A stretch of DNA of 64,000 nucleotides from Pseudomonadota bacterium (GTDB lineage: Bacteria; Pseudomonadota; Alphaproteobacteria; Acetobacterales; Acetobacteraceae). The notes under the pieces are model-generated. The model saw only the letters and a program-made list of their open reading frames with translations, searched no databases and was not told the DNA's origin. This document shows positions 59,424 through 64,000 of the stretch, one piece after another. Within the stretch, counting starts at the first letter, position 1; each line of letters opens with the position of its first letter. The translations under genes and the position numbers were made by a program. The DNA lies in NCBI GenBank assembly GCA_021849425.1, contig JAJZSY010000003.1, positions 124,001 to 188,000 on the forward strand, in the 5' to 3' direction.

Positions 59424-60997
59424 TCGGGTATGGCGATCGACGCCTTCGCGTCGGCCGGGTCGGCAAGGCCGGCACGCGCCGCGACGATCAGGATCGTAAC
59501 GCTGAACAGCATTAGCACCAGCGACAATTGCATATCCGACAGCGCACCGATTCCCGCGGTCAGGTTTTTCGGTCCCAGATTGGCCAACGCCCATAGCCCC
59601 GCAAAATAGGGTGCGATCCACCGTGCGCCGGCGATCTCCAGATGGCCGAACCCGCCCTGCATCACGCGCTGGGTGATCGCGTAAAGTGCAGCGACGATCA
59701 GCACATACACCATGATGACGTTGGCGGTGTGCGCGCCGGTCCACACGATGATGAAATTGGCAACGATGAAGGCCAGCCCAGCCACGGGCACCCCGAAAGG
59801 TAACAGGAACGGGCGCGGATACTGCGTGACGGGCATGGTGCGGCGCAGCGTGATCAGCGAGACGGAGGCCATGCCGTAGGACAGAAGTGCCGCCGCCGAC
59901 ACCACCTTGATGATCGCCCGCCAGGAGGGCAAAGGCAGCAGAAAAACCACCCCGATCGCAAACGCCGCAAGCACGCCGACGAGCGGCACCCCAGCACCCG
60001 AAAGCCGGGCGAATGGCCCGCGCACCAAGCCTTCGCGGCCGGCGGCGTAGAACAGGCGCGGCGTCGAGGTATAGGCGATGATGCCGGTGCCGGCCGGCGA
60101 CACGGCGGAGTCGATATACAGCAGAACCGCGAGCCAGCTCATGCCCATCAGGGTTGCGAGGCCGGCGAACGGGCCGGACAGGCCGGTGAAATGCAGTTTG
60201 CCCCAGCCCTGCGCCAGCGCGTGCGGCGACACGGCGCCGATGAAGGCGGTCTGCAACGCGGCATAGAGCAGAAACCCAATCACCACCGAGCCGATAATCG
60301 CGATCGGCAGGTCGCGCGTGGGACGGCGGGATTCGCCCGCGAGCTCGACCGCCTGACGAAACCCGGTATAGGCGTAGATCACGCCGGAGGTGGCGACGGC
60401 CGAAAAAATGCCCGCGACCCCGTGCGGGGCAAAACTGTGTGCGGTGAAATTGCTGGGGTGAAAGCGTGCGAGCAGAAGGGCGATGACGGTCAGCGCCGGA
60501 ATTGCCAGTTTCCAAATCGTGACGATCCCGTTGATCCGCAGAACCAGCCTTATCGCCAGCGTGTTGATCAGGGCGAACACCGCCAGCAGAGCGACCGCGG
60601 CCAGAAAACCCGACTGGCTCAGCACGCCGCCCGGGAACACCAAGCCGTGATAATAATTGTTCGCATAGGTGACCACGGCCGTGGCTTCGGCCGGCGCCGA
60701 GGTCAGGTAGCCCAACAGCACCACCCAACTCATCACGGTGGCGAGCAGCTTGCCGTGGCTGAGCTTGGGCAGAGCGATCACCGCTCCCGCGCGCGGAAAC
60801 GCGGTGGTGAGTTCGGCATAAACGAACGCGAGCAGCAGAATGGCGAACCCGCCGATCACCCAGGCGACCAGGGAAGCCGGTCCGGCCGATTTCGCGGCAT
60901 TCAACGGGCCGAACAACCAGCCTGAGCCCACGATGCCGCCCAGACTGGCGAGGATCAGACCAAGGACACCCGCGTCACGCTTAAGGCCACCACTCAT
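59420..60997 (-). CDS. APC-superfamily amino-acid permease
   Basis: 525 residues with 12 or more TM segments. GVLGLILASLGGIVGSGWLFGPLNAA is the substrate-binding first helix; FPRAGAVIALPKLSHG and VIYAYTGFRQAVELAGESRRPTRDLPIAIIGS follow the APC pattern. Predicted uptake of an amino acid or derivative; the substrate is not evident. It is coupled to the MerT-like gene, unusual company: it might import a thiol compound or a metal-thiolate, but nothing in the sequence shows this. Confidence 0.85.
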   Translation of the reverse strand: MSGGLKRDAGVLGLILASLGGIVGSGWLFGPLNAAKSAGPASLVAWVIGGFAILLLAFVYAELTTAFPRAGAVIALPKLSHGKLLATVMSWVVLLGYLTSAPAEATAVVTYANNYYHGLVFPGGVLSQSGFLAAVALLAVFALINTLAIRLVLRINGIVTIWKLAIPALTVIALLLARFHPSNFTAHSFAPHGVAGIFSAVATSGVIYAYTGFRQAVELAGESRRPTRDLPIAIIGSVVIGFLLYAALQTAFIGAVSPHALAQGWGKLHFTGLSGPFAGLATLMGMSWLAVLLYIDSAVSPAGTGIIAYTSTPRLFYAAGREGLVRGPFARLSGAGVPLVGVLAAFAIGVVFLLPLPSWRAIIKVVSAAALLSYGMASVSLITLRRTMPVTQYPRPFLLPFGVPVAGLAFIVANFIIVWTGAHTANVIMVYVLIVAALYAITQRVMQGGFGHLEIAGARWIAPYFAGLWALANLGPKNLTAGIGALSDMQLSLVLMLFSVTILIVAARAGLADPADAKASIAIPE

Positions 60998-61197
60998 GCA
61001 GCCGCGTGGGCCATGGTCTTCGTTGCTATGTCAAGGTCGAGCATCAGTTCCGATAGTCTGATCCGCCACACCGACGGCGGACCCAGGGAGGTGGACGAGA
61101 TGGCGTATGTATCGATGATGCATAAACTGGTGCCTGCCAGCAATGTCGGCAACACGCTGCACGCCCGTGCGGCTCAGCATCGGAGCCCATCGACGGT

Positions 61198-61737
61198 TCA
61201 TTCTGCTGGCCCGCAGTCGCAATAGAGAACGCGCTTGGCATTCCCCTGAAGCCCCCAGGCCATCAGCACGATGGCTGCCGTGTAGAATGCAAGTTCGTGA
61301 GTGGCGATGAAGCCTTGCAGCGGCGTGGCCGCGGCACCCACCGCAGGCAGACTGGCACCAATTGTGGCAATCGCGATAGGCAGAATTGGCGAACAGCAGA
61401 GCAACGGCCCGATCAGGGCAACGATTGAGCCCGAGGCGCTGCCGACCACGCCACCGCCCGACCCCATCCGCCAGCCATAGACGCCAAGCGGCAGGGTCAG
61501 GGCGAGAAGGCCAGACATCACGATCGCCAGGATCACGTCCCGCATGGTCAGGAACGGTAATGCCACCGGACCAAAGGCGCCGCCGGTTTCGCTCGCCGGC
61601 AGCAGCATGAGATAGAAGGCAAGCAGGACGACGAAACTCAGCGCCGCCAAAATCCGATAGCCGGGCCGCCCGAACACCAGCCGCAACGCCTGCGGCACGA
61701 TCAGTGATCGGGCGCGGATATGAGCGGCTGCGCTCAT
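61198..61737 (-). CDS. Membrane protein with vicinal Cys pair, third gene of the mer operon
   Basis: 179 residues with about four TM segments. A membrane-embedded pair C114-C115 (GPLLCCSPILPIAI) and a C-terminal cytosolic-type C173-x-C175 (YCDCGPAE) give it the two-step Cys relay expected of an Hg(II) importer such as MerT, though the sequence is not that of MerT. Coupled to the upstream redoxin by a 4-nt overlap. A role in mercury uptake is inferred. Confidence 0.68.
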   Translation of the reverse strand: MSAAAHIRARSLIVPQALRLVFGRPGYRILAALSFVVLLAFYLMLLPASETGGAFGPVALPFLTMRDVILAIVMSGLLALTLPLGVYGWRMGSGGGVVGSASGSIVALIGPLLCCSPILPIAIATIGASLPAVGAAATPLQGFIATHELAFYTAAIVLMAWGLQGNAKRVLYCDCGPAE

Positions 61738-62309
61738 TTTGAACCCGACGCAATGAAACGCTCGATCTTTCCGAACGTCACCGACGGCGCCGAGGATGTG
61801 GTGACGATCTGGTTTTGTGCGTCGATCAGTTGATAGATGTCCACGTAATGGTGCGGATTATACGCGGTGGCCAATTGCTTGGTCGCATCGCCGAACACGA
61901 AATGCGGGTCCTTGAGCAGGGCCGGTGCGACCTGTGCAGCGAATTTTTCGATGGTGATCCCCGGATAACCGCCGTTCTTGTAGTCACGCAGAACAATGAT
62001 TTTCAGGTTCGACTTGTCGATCAGGGCCTCATGATGAACGAAGGCTCTCAGCCCTGCCTTGCAACTGCCGCACCAGGTCGCGATTTCCCAGATCATCAGC
62101 GGTTGACCATGATAGGTCGCAAGCGGCACGTGATGACCCCGCACCAGAAACGGCGCATTTGGCGCCATTTCAGCCGATGAAGCCGGCGGATTTTCGGGTC
62201 CCATCGTCCCGGAAGGCGCCGCATCTGCGTAACCCCGGATTAGGGCGACGGCGGCGATCGCCACTGCGAAAATGGCTGATTTTCGTGTGAGGTGACTTGG
62301 CGGTTTCAT
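61734..62309 (-). CDS. Exported thioredoxin-fold protein with CGSC active site
   Basis: 191 residues. Signal/anchor at about 10-30, then a redoxin-like fold with W-x3-W-C80-G-S-C83 (EIATWCGSCKAGLRAF) and NGGYPGITIEKFAAQVAP. Not the standard TlpA sequence. It lies 37 bp after merA and could handle Hg(II) or disulfides in the periplasm in place of MerP, which is missing here; that is inference. ATG 62309 is preceded by a purine-rich AAAGGCAAC. Confidence 0.75.
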   Translation of the reverse strand: MKPPSHLTRKSAIFAVAIAAVALIRGYADAAPSGTMGPENPPASSAEMAPNAPFLVRGHHVPLATYHGQPLMIWEIATWCGSCKAGLRAFVHHEALIDKSNLKIIVLRDYKNGGYPGITIEKFAAQVAPALLKDPHFVFGDATKQLATAYNPHHYVDIYQLIDAQNQIVTTSSAPSVTFGKIERFIASGSK

Positions 62310-62346
62310 GGCGTTGTTGCCTTTGGGTTCATCGGCGGTCATCGGC

Positions 62347-63786
62347 TCATCCGGCGCAGCAGGAGAGCTTGGCCACATCCTTCTGAAAGCCGAGCGACGC
62401 GAGCTTCAGCCCCTCGACCGTGGTCAGATAGGGGAACAGCGTTTCCGCGAGATCGGTAACCGTGAGATTGTGCTTGATCGCGAGCACCGCGGTCTGGACG
62501 CTGTCCGCTCCTTCAGGAGCAAGAATATGCGCGCCGAGCAGCCGAAGACTGTCCGCCTCAGCGATGAGCTTGATCAGCCCGCGTGTATCGCGTGCCGCGA
62601 GTGCGCGCGGCACCTGGGCAAGATCAAGCCTGACCGTACGGATGTTGTGGCCCTGACGGCGTGCCTCCGTCTCGGTAAGGCCGACGCTTGCTACCTGCGG
62701 ATCGGTGAACACCACTTCGGGCATCGCGCGCGCGTCATACCGCCTCGAGTTGCTGTTCAGCGCGTTCTCCGCCGCGAGTTTGGCGCCATAGGCCGCCATA
62801 TAGACATACTGGTCCCGTCCGGTGACATCGCCCGCCGCATAGGTTCCGCACCGGTTGGTGGCGAGATGCTCGTCGGTCGCGATCGCACCGTTCCGATCGA
62901 GCGTGATTCCGGCGGTGTCGAGACCCATACCGCTTGTGTTCGCGCGCCGTCCGGTAGCGATCAGTACTCGTTCAGCTTCGATGGTCTGGGCAATTTCACC
63001 CGCCATGATGTCGAGTGCGATACCTGCTTCCGTCTGCCTGATCTGCCGATATGTTGCGCCGCATTCGATCCTGATGCCTTCATCCTGCAGATAGCCGGCA
63101 AGCGCATCGCTGATCTCCGGCTCGAACCCCGGCAACAAGTGCGAGCGGCAGACGATGGTGACGGCAACGCCGAATCGCGCGAACATCTGACCGAGTTCGC
63201 AACCGATCACCCCGCCGCCGATGATCAGCAGGGATGTTGGCAGGCGATCGAGCGCCAGCGCCGACGTGCTGGTCAGATAGGGGATTTCGGTAAGTCCCTC
63301 GATCGGTGGGATAGCGGGCGAGGCGCCGGCGGCGATCACCACCCGATCGGCTGGGAAAATTTCGTCCCCCGCCTCAATCCCCGCATCGGTAAACCGCGCA
63401 CGGCCCTGAACATAGCGTATCGTCTCATATTCTGGGAGTAGCGCCTGGTATTTGGCCCCGCGCAGATCGGCGACGAGTTGGTCCTTCTGTGCCATCAGGG
63501 CCGACCAATCATTGATCCGCGCAGCACCCGTGATGCCGGCGAAGCGGCTGGAAGATTTGGCATGATGCAACGCCTCGGCCGCGCGGATCAGGGTTTTCGA
63601 CGGCACGCAGCCGATATTCACGCAGGTGCCGCCAATCGTGCCGTGACCAATCAAGATCACGTTCGCGCCGAGTTCGCTCGCCCGGATCGCGGCAGAAAAC
63701 CCCGCCGATCCAGCACCGATCACCACCAGATCGGGGATCGTGGCGCGGGAGGATGCGCAGCAATCATGTGTCGTCACAGCGTCCAT
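62347..63786 (-). CDS. merA: Mercuric reductase MerA (short form, no HMA domain)
   Basis: 479 residues. FAD site VVIGAGSAGFSAAIRA, redox-active C55/C60 (GGTCVNIGCVPSK), NADPH region LLIIGGGVIGCELGQMFARFG, ATGRRANT, TYAAGDVTGRDQYVYMAAYGAKLAAENAL, dimer interface, and the C-terminal vicinal pair C476-C477 (LSCCAG) that delivers Hg(II) to the active site; this pair separates MerA from other disulfide reductases. Reduces Hg(II) to volatile Hg(0) with NADPH. An N-terminal CC (9-10) replaces the HMA domain. Confidence 0.95.
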   Translation of the reverse strand: MDAVTTHDCCASSRATIPDLVVIGAGSAGFSAAIRASELGANVILIGHGTIGGTCVNIGCVPSKTLIRAAEALHHAKSSSRFAGITGAARINDWSALMAQKDQLVADLRGAKYQALLPEYETIRYVQGRARFTDAGIEAGDEIFPADRVVIAAGASPAIPPIEGLTEIPYLTSTSALALDRLPTSLLIIGGGVIGCELGQMFARFGVAVTIVCRSHLLPGFEPEISDALAGYLQDEGIRIECGATYRQIRQTEAGIALDIMAGEIAQTIEAERVLIATGRRANTSGMGLDTAGITLDRNGAIATDEHLATNRCGTYAAGDVTGRDQYVYMAAYGAKLAAENALNSNSRRYDARAMPEVVFTDPQVASVGLTETEARRQGHNIRTVRLDLAQVPRALAARDTRGLIKLIAEADSLRLLGAHILAPEGADSVQTAVLAIKHNLTVTDLAETLFPYLTTVEGLKLASLGFQKDVAKLSCCAG

Positions 63787-63830
63787 GCCGTTGGTCCTTG
63801 CGATGAGAGCCGGATGGGTCTAGGCGACGA

Positions 63831-63861
63831 TGTATGGGATCTGTAGTAGGTTCAGGTGCAA
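63831..63861 (-). promoter_or_regulatory. Probable MerR-type promoter of merA
   Basis: Read leftward: -35-like TTGCAC (63856-63861), 19-bp spacer, -10-like CATACA (63831-63836). The spacer contains the imperfect dyad CTG-N9-CAG. The long spacer and the position between divergent merA and merR fit MerR control, but the dyad is unlike the CCGTAC...GTACGG operator at 41321-41336. Confidence 0.55.
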
Positions 63862-63911
63862 GCGAAAAAAATGCCCGCGCGCTCACAAAGGCGCGAGACG
63901 TGCCGGGACCG

Positions 63912-64000
63912 ATGATCCTGATTGGCGCGCTAGCCACGCAAACGCGGTGCAATATCGAGACGATCCGATTTTATGAAAAGATCGGCGTGCTACCGAAACC
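63912..64000 (+). CDS. merR: MerR-family regulator, 3' part beyond the window
   Basis: About 29 codons to the right edge from ATG 63912 (GTG 63900 possible). The reading IGALATQTRCNIETIRFYEKIGVLPKP is the MerR winged-helix start (compare IGELA...VNIETIRYYE in the family). Divergent from merA over 125 bp, the usual place for merR. The metal-binding Cys lie outside the window, so Hg specificity cannot be confirmed. Confidence 0.85.
   Translation, partial: MILIGALATQTRCNIETIRFYEKIGVLPK

Noticed and set aside
59067-60728. A 553-codon open frame on the minus strand
   Set aside because: Its N-terminal 430 codons are the shadow of the APC permease in another frame; only the MerT-like end (59067-59423) is real.
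61031-61241. Short frames on both strands between the APC permease and the Cys-pair membrane protein
   Set aside because: None has a ribosome site, signal or motif; the frames overlap each other on opposite strands.
1-64000. CRISPR arrays, tRNA or rRNA genes, complete insertion sequences
   Set aside because: None was seen: there are no regularly spaced repeats, no cloverleaf-like segments in the intergenic DNA and no transposase frames.

Overview
The window is high-GC, densely coded DNA from an alphaproteobacterium. The gene set (dusB/ispF neighbourhood, isocitrate dehydrogenase of the roughly 480-residue type, bactofilin, Tad pilus genes, rpoN-hpf) together with mercury, copper and chromate resistance suggests an acid- and metal-tolerant member of the Acetobacteraceae such as Acidiphilium. 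That placement is an inference from gene content only.

Positions 1-17.7 kb look like ordinary chromosome: dusB (cut by the window edge), ispF, a 14-TM MFS exporter, an isocitrate dehydrogenase, a DUF2177 membrane protein, a cell-wall amidase, gshB, a small lipoprotein, a bactofilin and a PfkB sugar/nucleoside kinase. These are followed by a partial Tad (Flp pilus) locus (flp, cpaB, tadZ, tadA, tadB, tadC) and by rpoN with hpf. Positions 17.7-20.2 kb are a scrambled junction: a truncated OLD-family nuclease, an intact Fic protein and two diverged copies of a repeat of about 150 bp. Positions 20.2-32.9 kb carry one leftward operon for a Trb-type type IV secretion system (traG, a CopG-like gene, trbB, C, D, E, J, K, L, F, G, I, DUF2274) of the kind found in Tn4371-like integrative elements. 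No relaxase, integrase or replication gene is visible.

Positions 33-64 kb are a metal-resistance island. Its modules are: (i) a two-component system whose sensor has a methionine-rich periplasmic stretch, next to two near-identical promoter/leader regions that drive a Met-rich periplasmic protein and a persulfide-dioxygenase-like hydrolase; (ii) a five-gene operon merR-HMA-ccdA-like-P1B ATPase-MFS behind a textbook mercury operator; (iii) chrB-chrA, divergent from a cupredoxin, beta-propeller and Cj0069-family group; (iv) a leftward copper/redox cluster of about 14 genes (multicopper oxidase, DUF411, Met-rich protein, ScsB/DsbD-like reductase, methyltransferase, SCO1, two TlpA-like proteins, peroxiredoxin, CopC, CopD); (v) an atypical mer operon (merA, a redoxin, a Cys-pair membrane protein) with a divergent merR cut by the window end, and next to it an APC permease and a MerT-like protein.

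The most interesting points are the mercury-type regulator and operator placed in front of a P-type ATPase with a YPC motif in place of CPC, the duplicated promoter/leader with palindromes that keep their arms while the centres change, and a tandem TlpA pair in which one copy has lost its first active-site cysteine through a TGC-to-TAC difference.
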